Source: Norana najaformis (lineage: Eukaryota; Annelida; Clitellata; Crassiclitellata; Hormogastridae). Taken from it: 64,000 nucleotides of DNA. Below, in pieces: positions 29,601 through 37,710 of this stretch. The notes under the pieces are model-generated. The model was not told the origin of the DNA, ran no database searches, and saw nothing but the letters and a program-made list of their open reading frames with translations. The translations under genes and the position numbers were made by a program. The first letter of the stretch is position 1. Each line of letters opens with the position of its first letter. The DNA lies in the NCBI GenBank assembly GCA_964023275.1, contig OZ029927.1, forward strand, positions 12,069,226 through 12,133,225, written 5' to 3'.

Positions 29601-31941
29601 GTGCTTTACAATGTGAAATGTCGGGGCGCACAAGAGTCCAATAATAAATAATAAATGAATGATGTACAAATTCAAATGCTTATACTAAGGTTAAACAGTA
29701 AACAGAAAATTTTAACTGTTAATTGATAATAGATGGGATCTAGTTCATTCCACGCCTGCCTGATACGTTGACGTTGCTCATCAACATTTCAAATGTTTGT
29801 TCTGTAGAGTGTAGACTATGTATTGCATTATTCCCGGATTTTATAGTCTACGGAATTTAGTTATGGACTGTTTGGAGGCCAGAGTGCAAGAGGTATGAAA
29901 TCAGAAGCTGCATTCGTCAGCAGTTTGACGGTTTCACAAATGTTGTCATAATGACGTCATATTTAACGGAAGACCGTTCAAGATTTCGGAGAGCGTTACA
30001 GTCATTATTCAAATCCAGTTGGATTTCCTTAACAGTTATAAATATTTTGTAGTTATATAAATAACAGTTGTTGGATGTCGCTTTTTTCCACTCAGAGTGT
30101 ATAAAGATACTGCCGGTGTCATGAATACGGCGAATGATGGTCACTAACACCGACATCATTAGCAGTCACCCAAAATCTACAAACTCACTATCAGTACAAC
30201 TCCAAAAATCATCATCATCGTCATTATTATCATCATCATTATCATCATCATCGGTGATGGTGCTGATGGTTGTAAAACCGTGTCTGAATGGCTACTTATT
30301 AGTGACATTTTGCATGAGCATCAGAGTCGCGACGTTAGTTGTATTAGTTTTAGAAAGACGTTTCATTGGTCAGACAAGAAGTGGTACTTTATTCAGATTT
30401 AAGTTGGATCGATAAAAGTACCGGTTACAAATACTGCGGGTTATTTGCCAAACTTCACACTAATGCTGAGAATGAAAAAATGTTTAGTTGCTACTGCGGT
30501 TAACACGGGTCATCAATATCTTAACTATAATGATAAAACTATAGGACAATCAATGCGACAAGAATAGATTATCTAAAGTATGTTCAAACAATGTTTACTG
30601 GGTTATTTAACTTATTCTAATTTATTTCACAGTACTTTTGCCAGATGTATATATGAACCAAAGGATCATAATGAATATATTCAATTTTTCCATATTTATT
30701 GACTATAATTTAGCAGCGTATACGTAAGACATAATGCAGTATCGTCAAGGCATGGATATAGTCATCGCTAATAATTTACGAATTTGGCCAGCGAACAATA
30801 GCAGTTTTTTGCATCAATTTTGATGCTACAGCTGAAGCCTTGCGGTTTTTTCTGTACGGTCACTGTTAACCAAAAATGTAAGCCTAATGAAAACTTTAAT
30901 GTCTCTAGTCATAAGAGATTTTCTTCTTTGCTCATTGTAATGTATTGAAAAAATATATATCATCTTTGAATATTCTGTCTAGCCTTTCTTTATGAATGAC
31001 CTGAAGTGTGAAATTTGTACTCATTACTAAAACGCAGTGTTTCAATATTTTCACGAAATTAATATATTTTCATAACAGATGGTGAAAAAGCGAATCCTCT
31101 GCTCATCCCAGTCATTGTTTTGGGGATTCTTTTTGGAGTCGCTGTCTTAGCGTTGATCGGCTGCTTCGTTGCTTTTCTTGTCTGCAAATTTCGCAAGAAC
31201 ATACAGCCCAACAACTCACAGCAGGTACAGGTAAATAATAAATAAATAGCTCTCAAGGTGACTGTTCTGTACATAAATCGGCAGCGAGTCCTATTGTGTC
31301 TAGATAATTTCTCATTTCCATCAGTAATAACTAAAGCGATCTGAGTTGGCCCAATTCACCTAGTATTCGGCCTTTGCGGTGCTTACTAGAGTCCTACTTA
31401 CAGCGCCAAGCTGAAACAGTAATACTCATTACAATTGTGAGTCTATAAGCTGCTTTTTAGATCATTGCGCAGACCTATGCATTCAAGTGTACACTGCTTT
31501 ACATCGTCATTATTAGATGCATCAAGGTTTTCCTTTCCGGAACGCCTAGCTGTGCCTATAACATACTTCTTCTTTCTCTCTGCCTTCTTCTTTTCACATT
31601 CATGTCCGTGGTTTCACTGCCGATTGATGTCGATCACGCGCCTGTCTTTCGTGCTTCGGTGTTATCCTGAGCCAATATGATGAAATTACCTCTTGCCTTG
31701 TGAATGTTTTTGATCTTTTTATATGTCATAGCAGCCAAAGACACAGATAAGCGCCAGAGCTCAGAAACCAACCACACAACGGAAAAATGAGGCGTATGAA
31801 GAGGAGGAAGACACATACGAAGCGGTTGACGGGATTCCTTCACAGAACGACGCCAATTATACACCACTACAGGTTCGATATTTTCTCCCTGTCGAAGGAA
31901 TAGCCACTGCAAGTTTGCAAGCTTATTTAATTTATGACTGA
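20596..31941 (+). CDS. Receptor gene 2: Ig-Ig-Ig-TM-ITAM-like, lacking the FN3 exon (spliced)
   Basis: Model: join of 20596-20653, 26466-26747, 27523-27885, 29029-29331, 31079-31230 and 31735-31941; the frame closes and gives about 454 residues. Domains: signal peptide (19), V-like Ig without canonical Cys (B strand VTFQW, F strand DAGNYTLSVSS), Ig with Cys (VELTCT and GIYCQ), cysteine-poor Ig (GYYGNYSVTLSNIVGS), helix and tail. No FN3 exon is found in 29332-31078; exon 4 joins the TM exon in frame because both borders are phase 1. The intron after 29331 starts with GC (CCAG|gcaagt). Tail motifs are YEAV-x10-YTPL after an acidic run. Intron 1 is 5.8 kb and contains a duplicated signal+V cassette, a gap and viral-like DNA, so the pairing of 20596 with 26466 is inferred. 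Confidence 0.7.
21432..22624 (+). pseudogene. Partial receptor copy: signal peptide + V-like Ig cassette nested in gene 2 intron 1
   Basis: Exons 21432-21483 (signal peptide, Phe7 to Leu versus gene 1) and 22343-22624 (V-like Ig) keep intact frames, phase 1-1 borders and consensus donors (gtatcc, gtaagt). The remaining exons would lie beyond the assembly gap and are not seen. Relative to gene 1 the V exon has Pro to Ser and Gly to Ser changes; the first creates an N-S-T glycosylation sequon. It may be an alternative first cassette feeding the downstream gene 2 exons, a truncated duplicate, or the start of a gene whose rest is collapsed in the gap. I use the pseudogene label only for its partial state. 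Confidence 0.6.
22343..22624 (+). CDS. V-like Ig exon of the nested cassette
   Basis: Same borders and length (282 bp) as the gene 1 exon at 1418-1699. The frame is intact, with Trp and Leu in the canonical Cys positions (FQW, NYFLSIS). The coding sequence appears conserved enough to be expressible. Confidence 0.75.
23487..23496. other. Assembly gap (10 N)
   Basis: Ten unknown bases interrupt the sequence exactly where homology to gene 1 intron 2 stops and a GC-rich viral-like segment begins. True gap length is unknown. Confidence 0.99.
23538..23768 (+). CDS. Hypothetical 76-residue ORF in the viral-like island
   Basis: Opens with MTDSRASSP and is the only + strand frame not overlapped by a recognised minus-strand gene in this part of the island. 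No motif is recognised. It may be spurious given the high GC content. Confidence 0.2.
   Translation: MTDSRASSPNTTVDLRVVVNQLSLEPASSHRIIRSKLDLRPAWRTFQMGTALGTDFGFKLQPPGQQLPTHPRRVSG
23847..24449 (-). CDS. Tail-fibre/collar-like structural protein of the viral-like element
   Basis: 200 residues. Contains repeated motifs of the type seen in phage tail-fibre and collar proteins: SRDAATKGYAD near residue 53, MSGNLNMGGNRVTALPTDAG near 79 followed by NETDAASLAQV, and LENAQDATIKSYVDN near 175. Such repeats mark fibrous trimeric attachment or structural proteins. It starts 37 bp after the protease stop in the same direction, as in a compact viral operon. The frame is complete from ATG to stop. Virus family assignment is inferred from the neighbour protease. 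Confidence 0.6.
   Translation of the reverse strand: MPVDKFEESGGGAPAAEVWQFSSVGLVLRTGDTMMAILSAGKFRLTDIVAPLASRDAATKGYADTIDQDNLQLVDETMSGNLNMGGNRVTALPTDAGTNETDAASLAQVSKLVPDTLTKSDRMPEEPLHMTNKRYTRRTMRPVGKPHGTFTIYRCDGDASTAICTFANSRLHGLENAQDATIKSYVDNVIIRSNDGYIPP
24487..24801 (-). CDS. Adenain-like cysteine protease (viral-like element)
   Basis: 104 residues from the first usable start; the frame is open about 15 codons further upstream to a TAG, without an ATG. Residues match the adenovirus-protease (C5) fold family: His30 in THW, Asp45 in FDSCG, Gln71 and Cys78 in the CGHLC box, with the Gln-Cys spacing of seven residues typical of the family. In Polintons, adintoviruses and adenoviruses this enzyme matures capsid proteins. 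The catalytic set is intact here, though a missing start codon suggests truncation or a different 5' structure. Confidence 0.7.
   Translation of the reverse strand: MFMRDGLPSTIHNKECGVVSLDSSSGGRTHWVAYHKSGPTAYYFDSCGLDPPHELSRYLDFPIRTKTFQLQGPGDVICGHLCLRMLRVLAAGPKFQDIRLELCG
24976..25482 (-). pseudogene. Polinton-associated ORF, possibly N-terminal part of a type B DNA polymerase-like protein, interrupted by a stop
   Basis: 168 residues ending in a segment with P-P-R-S-V-V-N-V-Q-N-x-D-x-R-C-F, a motif I associate with large polymerase-region proteins of Polinton-like elements in invertebrates. The frame ends at a TAG directly after this motif and stays open for a further stretch on the far side, so a nonsense mutation is likely. 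Frame shadows on the same strand are not genes. The family assignment is from memory of the motif and is uncertain. Confidence 0.4.
25862..26440 (+). mobile_element. CR1-like LINE 3' fragment (ATTACG tail family)
   Basis: Encodes broken pieces of an RT C-terminus (LKSLHWLKIPGRIEYKVLSL, then QPSYLRQ, LRSTRSSS, PPLWKKLPQNC) and ends with the 3' UTR word gcgcctgtgaataagctggt and attacgattacgatt. The tail stops only about 25 bp upstream of the V exon of gene 2. A sister copy lies at 51010-51645. Confidence 0.85.
26466..26747 (+). CDS. Gene 2 V-like Ig exon
   Basis: Donor G|gtaagc; acceptor most likely aatgaag|CA, phase 1-1, 94 residues. B strand VTFQW and F strand DAGNYTLSVSS place Trp and Leu at the canonical Cys positions, and there is no Cys at all. 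The acceptor has no good pyrimidine tract because a LINE 3' tail ends just before it, so splicing may be weak. Confidence 0.75.
27523..27885 (+). CDS. Gene 2 Ig exon with canonical cysteines
   Basis: Acceptor tttttag|GG, donor T|gttagt, phase 1-1, 121 residues. It has VELTCT (B strand), MYYQWYM (C strand Trp), NISSGP, GYSIKDDGRTLVIASA and GIYCQG (F strand Cys). An upstream in-frame stretch from 27396 is open but would need a different phase, so the acceptor at 27522 is preferred. Confidence 0.8.
29029..29331 (+). CDS. Gene 2 cysteine-poor Ig exon with GC donor
   Basis: Acceptor ttttag|AT, phase 1-1, 101 residues including NWSFVNTAG and YYGNYSVTLSNIVGS. The exon ends CGTCCAG and the intron begins gcaagt; the three paralogs have GT here. 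A strong CAG|GCAAGT context is what functional GC-AG introns use. Confidence 0.8.
29525..30000 (-). mobile_element. Possible LINE 3' UTR-like repeat
   Basis: Begins with a ttgtaattgtaattgttatt tail like that of the 18485 LINE and contains accttcct/gcgcc-type sequence, but no RT motif is readable. Tentative. Confidence 0.3.
31079..31230 (+). CDS. Gene 2 transmembrane exon
   Basis: Acceptor taacag|AT. Helix LLIPVIVLGILFGVAVLALI followed by GCFVAFLVCKFRKN. Two phase-0 donors six bases apart (CAG|gtacag at 31224 and CAG|gtaaat at 31230) would differ by two residues (Val-Gln). Similarity to gene 1 exon 6 is strong over the helix and the AFLVCK boundary. Confidence 0.8.
31735..31941 (+). CDS. Gene 2 cytoplasmic tail with ITAM-like motif
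   Basis: Acceptor catagcag|CCA, phase 0. Acidic NEAYEEEEDT leads into YEAV, ten residues, then YTPL. Unlike gene 1, which stops after YTPLHVLP, this frame continues for about 20 further residues (QVRYFLPVEG onward) to TGA. Confidence 0.75.
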   Translation, partial: PKTQISARAQKPTTQRKNEAYEEEEDTYEAVDGIPSQNDANYTPLQVRYFLPVEGIATASLQAYLIYD

Positions 31942-32116
31942 AAAATATCACCTTACTTTTCTTGCCGTATACACAGTGTATTCAGTCTCATCCGCGTGGG
32001 CAGTCACTGGCCCAGGTTTTCAAAATATCATGTTAACCTACAGACTGCAACAGAAACATTTTCCAATCTCCTTAACATATATTAGTAATCTATACATTCT
32101 ATACATTCTATTCACC

Positions 32117-32256
32117 CAGGGGCGCCAAAGGGATTTGTGTAAGCAAGTCTTGCACGCCTTGATAAGAACAGCACAAGATCGGGAACTATGGAGGCAAGTG
32201 ACAGTGCATGCAATGGACACCTACGGGCTCTTGGCCCATGGATCATGATGATGATG
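32117..32256 (+). mobile_element. RTE-like LINE 3' fragment
   Basis: Encodes the C-terminal piece LIRTAQDRELWRQVTVHAMD then TYGLLAHGS, and ends in atgatgatgatga. The full element at 33028-36189 ends in the same style (WRHIVKRASDTYGH then gatgatgatgatga), so this is an independent, 5'-truncated relative. Confidence 0.75.
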
Positions 32257-32732
32257 ATACATTGTAGAAAGCTGAGAAAGCTGTCGTTATAAATTGTTGA
32301 TTCAATTACTTTGGATATTGTTTTGGGTTTTGCAGTTATTTCAGCTTTATATTTTATACTTATACTTTTAAAGTTATGCTCTTAACGAAAATAGGAATGG
32401 ACATTCTTCCTGTAGAAAATGCAAAATGACGAACTATAAACCTACATTGCATTTTGAAATATAACTAAATACAAAGATTCAAAGCCTTTTTAGATGGTGA
32501 CACGGCATTAGATTGTTAATATACTTGTGTTGCACGCCTGGGTGAGAAGTGGGTGATAAGAAACAGATATAGATTGTTCGTGCTGTAGCCTAAATGAGGT
32601 TTCCGGATCATATGATAGCTGTTATCGTATTTGCACTGCAGGACCGCCCGCTCTGAAATAATTTGAGAACTGCTGACCACAGAGGCGTATGATAACATTT
32701 TGAGCTGTTACAAAACTTTCCCTCTAATATAC

Positions 32733-32738
32733 AATAAA
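32733..32738 (+). promoter_or_regulatory. Candidate polyadenylation signal downstream of gene 2
   Basis: AATAAA about 790 bp after the gene 2 stop, beyond the small LINE fragment. Weak support by position only. Confidence 0.2.
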
Positions 32739-33027
32739 AATATTATGAAATTTTATCGAGTTAATGGGCTCAAATATGTAAAGCTTTTGTTTTTGTGCTG
32801 TACAGGGAAATCGTTCATTGAAAGATTAAAGCTTTCGAGTTGAAGAAGTTTGGTCAACAAATAGTGTGAATATAGAAGTAGTAAGGACAAATCTTGTTAT
32901 TTGCGTATGCCTGTATAGTTGCCTTATATGAGACATTAAGAAGAATTCTCCAATAACCTTGTAAAATGATTACTTGTGTTAACTTCGTCTGTTGTTACGT
33001 TATTATGACCTTGCATAGCTACAACTA

Positions 33028-36000
33028 ACTCCGCCACAGGGGACTGCAAGCCAGCAGTCCCTTGCGCCGGTCCTAAGCCCGGATAAAGGAGGAAGGTTTG
33101 CCAGATGGGTGTCGATACTCTGGCAGTAAAAACCAAGACGATTGAAATCTGATGCCAAACAAAAAGGATGCAAGTACATGCCGGCTCGGACGTCCCCCGG
33201 TAAAACAAGGTCCGCGAAACCAATCGAGCGATCGGGGTTGGATCGACAAATTAGCTACCGAAAGAAAAAGTCTGAAGCCCGCAAGAGAAATGATATCGGT
33301 GGGCACATGGAATGTCCGCACCCTATGGGCGGCAGGGAAGCTGGAGATGCTGGAAGAGGAAATGTCAAGATACAGATGCGACATACTTGGAATATCAGAG
33401 ATGCGTTGGACACAATCAGGCGAGATGAGGAATGGAGGAATAATATGGTCTGGAGATCCCAGCAGACATGAGGCAGGAGTGGGATTTCTGCTCAGCAACA
33501 GAGCCAGAAATGCACTCATCCGCTACAGACCCGTGAACAAAAGGATGATGCTGGCACAGTTCAGTGCACAACCATTCAACATAACAACAATTCAGGTTTA
33601 CGCACCAACGGCTGAAAGCAGTGAAGAGGAGATTGAAGACTTCTACTCAAAGTTGACAGAGCTGATCGGAGAGGTACAGAAGAAGGATACACTCATAATT
33701 GGAGGAGACTGGAACGCTAAAATCGGTACTGATAGAACGGGATGGGAAGGAGTTATGGGCAAATATGGTTTTGGAGACCGGAATGAAAGGGGTGAAAGAC
33801 TACTGGAGTTTGCGGTAGACAATGACCTGACCATCTGCAATACAAGATTCCAACAAAAACAATGTCGAAAGTGGACATGGCGCTCCAGTGATGGACAAAC
33901 AAGAAACATGATTGATATGATCTTAATAAGACGAAAGTGGAACACAGCAGTTCAACTATGCCGTACTTTTCAAGGTGCTGACATAGACTCGGACCACAGC
34001 TTGGTCATGGCAAACATCAAACTGAAGCTAAAGAAAAAGCATGAGCCATGCTTTGTGAAGCGAAGGAACATTGAAAGACTGAAGGAGGAGTCTACCAGGA
34101 TCAAGTACCAACAGGCGTTAGGAAGGAATTTAAAAGAACTTGAGGAAGAGCAGGACTTGGAAAGCAGAACAGAAAAACTAACTGCAGCAATAAACAATGC
34201 GATAGAGGAGGCGGTTCCAGAAGAAGAAAAGATCAAGCAAAAGTGGATAACACAGGAGACATTGCGGCTGATACAGGAAAAGAGGGAGCTAAAACTCAAA
34301 AGAGACACATCACAGGTAGCAGAACGGAAATACAAGGAGAGTTGCAACAGGGTGAGGAAGGCAGCAAGAGAGGATAAAGCACAATGGTTGGAACAGCAGT
34401 GCAGGGAAATTGAAAAGAACTTTGGAGAAGGCAAAAGCAGAGAAGTCTACAAAATGATAAGAAATGTAAACAGAAACTGGCAACCGAGACTCACAGCAAT
34501 AAAAGACGAGAAGGCTAAAATGCTAACAACAAAGGAAGATATAATACAGCGATGGACGGAATATTGCAGTGAATTATATAGCGAACAGCCAAATCAAGAT
34601 CTTACTAGAGAGATAATAAAAGAACTAAAGGCTATCTCCCCTCCGACGACGGAAACAAACACAGACATATTGTTAGAGGAAGTTCAAAAAGCGATAACAA
34701 GGTTAAAAAACAATAAAAGCCCTGGTAGAGACAACATCACGGGAGAAATGATCAAGCATGGAGGAGATCTTCTGTTGGGTGAAATCCACAGGTTATGTAA
34801 CATGGCATGGGAGCAAGGACAAGCACCGGAAGAGTGGAAGAAGTCGATATTGGTAACAATCTACAAAAAGGGAAGTCCATTGGAATGTAACAACTACCGC
34901 ACCATTGCGCTGATAAGCCACCTGGGCAAGGTGCTGATGATGGTATTGGCGGAAAGATTAAGGAGCCAGATGGAGGAATACTTGACGGATGAGCAGGCGG
35001 GATTTCGGAAGGATAGAAGCACGATACAACAAATCTTGGCTTTAAGACTAATAGCAGAAAAAGCAAGGCGAAAGAATAAAAAGGTATACAACTGTTTTGT
35101 AGACTTTAAGAAGGCATTTGACAGTGTAGACCAGAACGTGACATGGGCCGTTCTACAATCGTATGGGGTTGACAACAAACTGATTCAGTTGTTACGAGAC
35201 ATAAATGGTACTTCACAAGCGGCGGTCAGGACATGTGGCAAGTTGGGACCGTGGTTTAGAACCAACAGGGGTATGAGACAGGGCGATCCAATATCGCCCA
35301 TGGTGTTTATAACAGATTTGGAAAGAGCAATGGACAGGGTCAAGAGCAAAGGAATATCAGTTCAGGGAATATGCATAAACAATTTACGTTTTGCAGATGA
35401 TGTGGACATATTGGAGGAGGGACCTACAGAGCTGGAGTGCACAACACGAATGCTGAATGAAGAAGCAAAGAAATATGGACTGTACATGAACTTTGATAAG
35501 ACAAAAACAATGGTATTTGGCGACAAAAACATCACCCAGCAGATAGTGGTTGAAAGAATGCAGCTGGAGAATGTAGAGAGGTTCACTTATCTTGGAAGTA
35601 ATATGACATATGACCTAGATTGCAAAAGTGAAATAAAGATACGAATAGCGAGGGGAATAGCAGTGTTGAAAGCAATGGATAAAACTTGGAAGAGCAGAGC
35701 AATCAGCATGAAAACAAAACTGGAGGTATTAAAGACATGTGTATTTAGCACCATGATGTATGGATGTGAGACATGGGTCCTGACAAAAGACTCACGACGG
35801 AGAGTCTTGGCATTTGAAAGAAAATGTTACAGAAAAATCCTAAGGATCGGATGGACTCAGAAGATTAGGAATGAAGAGGTTTACGAAAGAGTGGCTATAA
35901 CCGAGAATCTACTGCAGAAGGTTATTCAGCGAAAACTTGGATTGTTTGGACATATCTGTAGAATGAAGGATGACAGAAATATTAAGACTCTGATGTTTGG

Positions 36001-36189
36001 AATTATGGAAGGTACGAACAAGAGAGGCAGACCACATCGAGAGTGGGTGGATGACATTGAGGAGTGGTGTGGCGCGGACTTGCAGAGACTGGGACATGCG
36101 GCTCAAAACAGAATCGAGTGGAGACACATTGTGAAACGGGCATCGGACACCTACGGGCATTGAGCCCACGGTTGTTGATGATGATGATG
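33028..36189 (+). mobile_element. Full-length RTE-like non-LTR retrotransposon with perfect 13-bp target-site duplication
   Basis: A 3.16-kb element flanked by identical 13-bp copies of ATAGCTACAACTA at 33015-33027 and 36190-36202. It has a short GC-rich 5' leader (ccgccacaggggactgcaag), one long ORF, a 20-bp 3' UTR and a gatgatgatgatga tail. Size and layout fit the RTE class of LINEs. The exact duplication and open frame indicate a recent, possibly active insertion, between gene 2 and block copy 2. Confidence 0.9.
33152..36163 (+). CDS. Retrotransposon polyprotein: APE endonuclease + reverse transcriptase
   Basis: 1003 residues without a break. Residues about 49-285 form an apurinic-like endonuclease (GTWNVRTLW, DILGISEMRW, GGDWNAKIGT, NMIDMILIRR, DSDHSLV with the catalytic His). 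Residues about 505-780 form the RT (KNNKSPGRDNITGEMIKHGG, TIYKKGSPLECNNYRTIALIS, DEQAGFRKDRSTIQQIL, VDFKKAFDSVD, GMRQGDPISPM, catalytic LRFADDVDIL). Residues 860-1003 are the C-terminal domain (YGCETWVLTKDSRRR, RGRPHREWVDDIEEW). It copies its own RNA at a nicked target. Closest to RTE-type elements by memory; clade is not certain. The start may be slightly downstream of the first ATG. Confidence 0.9.
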   Translation: MPNKKDASTCRLGRPPVKQGPRNQSSDRGWIDKLATERKSLKPAREMISVGTWNVRTLWAAGKLEMLEEEMSRYRCDILGISEMRWTQSGEMRNGGIIWSGDPSRHEAGVGFLLSNRARNALIRYRPVNKRMMLAQFSAQPFNITTIQVYAPTAESSEEEIEDFYSKLTELIGEVQKKDTLIIGGDWNAKIGTDRTGWEGVMGKYGFGDRNERGERLLEFAVDNDLTICNTRFQQKQCRKWTWRSSDGQTRNMIDMILIRRKWNTAVQLCRTFQGADIDSDHSLVMANIKLKLKKKHEPCFVKRRNIERLKEESTRIKYQQALGRNLKELEEEQDLESRTEKLTAAINNAIEEAVPEEEKIKQKWITQETLRLIQEKRELKLKRDTSQVAERKYKESCNRVRKAAREDKAQWLEQQCREIEKNFGEGKSREVYKMIRNVNRNWQPRLTAIKDEKAKMLTTKEDIIQRWTEYCSELYSEQPNQDLTREIIKELKAISPPTTETNTDILLEEVQKAITRLKNNKSPGRDNITGEMIKHGGDLLLGEIHRLCNMAWEQGQAPEEWKKSILVTIYKKGSPLECNNYRTIALISHLGKVLMMVLAERLRSQMEEYLTDEQAGFRKDRSTIQQILALRLIAEKARRKNKKVYNCFVDFKKAFDSVDQNVTWAVLQSYGVDNKLIQLLRDINGTSQAAVRTCGKLGPWFRTNRGMRQGDPISPMVFITDLERAMDRVKSKGISVQGICINNLRFADDVDILEEGPTELECTTRMLNEEAKKYGLYMNFDKTKTMVFGDKNITQQIVVERMQLENVERFTYLGSNMTYDLDCKSEIKIRIARGIAVLKAMDKTWKSRAISMKTKLEVLKTCVFSTMMYGCETWVLTKDSRRRVLAFERKCYRKILRIGWTQKIRNEEVYERVAITENLLQKVIQRKLGLFGHICRMKDDRNIKTLMFGIMEGTNKRGRPHREWVDDIEEWCGADLQRLGHAAQNRIEWRHIVKRASDTYGH

Positions 36190-36610
36190 ATAGCTACAAC
36201 TACTATTACAGTAGTTACAGATAACGTTTAAATTAACTTCGCTTAGCATACCAATTACAATACTAAATTTATTGGTTTTACATTTGACATGTTATGTACG
36301 TATAAATATATAATATCTTTGCATGATACTTGTATGTTAACATAAAGCAAATTTAACGGTTCAATAAGGATATTGCATGTTCTATTTCTTATTCAGATAA
36401 ATTTCTTAGTTTAATTCATTGATGTCACTTTACTCATTCTTGTCTGGCGAACAAGGAAAAACCGCATACCAAATAGGCCTATTCTTGGATTAGTTATGCA
36501 ATTTTCATCAGTCAAATTTGTATAGGTTTTGCCAACGTACTATTAAACCTATAGATTATAGAAAACGCCTTTGTGAGCTATTTGAAAGGCGCTGTAGAAT
36601 TGCCAATGTA

Positions 36611-36616
36611 TGCATG

Positions 36617-36648
<32 letters not shown>

Positions 36649-36682
36649 CATACATACATATATACATACTTACATATATGCT
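36611..36682. repeat. (CATA)n microsatellite
   Basis: Uninterrupted and near-perfect catacatacata array with a few tata interruptions. Overlapping frames giving His-Thr-Tyr-Ile repeats are not genes. Confidence 0.95.
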
Positions 36683-37644
36683 TCCATGCATACAAAATGC
36701 AGTGTTGCATGGTGTGATGACTTTAACAATTCTTCCTCGCTTTATTCCTGTTGATTTATGCTAAATTAGCAATGTGTAGTTGACCATGCAGACAAAACTG
36801 CAAATGTTTCAAAGGATCGGATTGCCCTTTGTGTTTGAGCTTATATACGTTGAATATTATTCGAAGAACAGTAAGATATGTGCGTAACTAAAGCGCCATC
36901 ACCATGGTTATAACTTCCTTATACTGTAGAACAAATAGCACTATATAATACACGTGTATACCTACAAATCTAAATGCTAAATATTGGCATATGGGCCAAA
37001 ACTAAATCAATCAGGTTGAGTATGCTCATAAGGAGAAATATTTAAGGAAATGAAGTGCACCTGGTGATCTCTGCAAAGTACAACGGAAACTTTGTACAAC
37101 CTTGAAAACGTCTAAAGACCGCATGCACACCTACGTGAATCTTAATAACGTAAAGAAAAGCACGCTTACGCACATACAGCACTTCTGCATCTATTGTAGA
37201 GGGCGAATGAACTTCACTGGACTGGACCGCAAAACAGGCGGCCATGGAGCGCACAAAAATAAAAAGTGTACATTGAGTTTCTTTCTGCCTGAACGATGCG
37301 TGACTTCTTAAATCATTCCACGCGTGTCTGACTAACTTAAAATATATTTGAGCCGAAAAAGCTGACTTTATTGAGTCGTGAGTCTATTGTTATGCGTGCG
37401 AACCAACGATACTCAGCTTTGCCCGTATAGCCAAAGCTAGGCCATGGATTGCGTTAAAATGGAAAACTTATTGGGAGTGTGCACTTGGGTGCTCTTGCAG
37501 AGCATATACTTCGCAGATGTACGATAACGTGAGAAAACGCCAGTGTTGTTCTATATTAGACACCGACATGACAGAAGTTACCAATTAATAATAACAAGTA
37601 GCAATTTATGATAACTCTTGTTCATATATGAGCAATGAGGCCCC

Positions 37645-37710
37645 GGCTTGAGCTCAAGAGAAACTATGGCTTGAGCTCAAGAGAAACTATGGCTTGAGCT
37701 CAAGAGAAAC
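37645..37710. repeat. 23-bp minisatellite, about 2.9 copies
   Basis: Direct tandem copies starting at 37645, 37668 and 37691 with unit ggcttgagctcaagagaaac plus tat. Each unit contains the 10-bp palindrome ttgagctcaa. The copies are identical. Confidence 0.95.

Noticed and set aside
33970-35586. Minus-strand open frames inside the RTE-like element
   Set aside because: They are antisense shadows of the 1003-residue polyprotein.
36518-36764. His-Thr-Tyr-Ile repeat peptides
   Set aside because: They are translations of the (CATA)n microsatellite.
37645-37710. CRISPR-like array
   Set aside because: Repeats are directly adjacent without spacers; it is a minisatellite in a eukaryotic genome.
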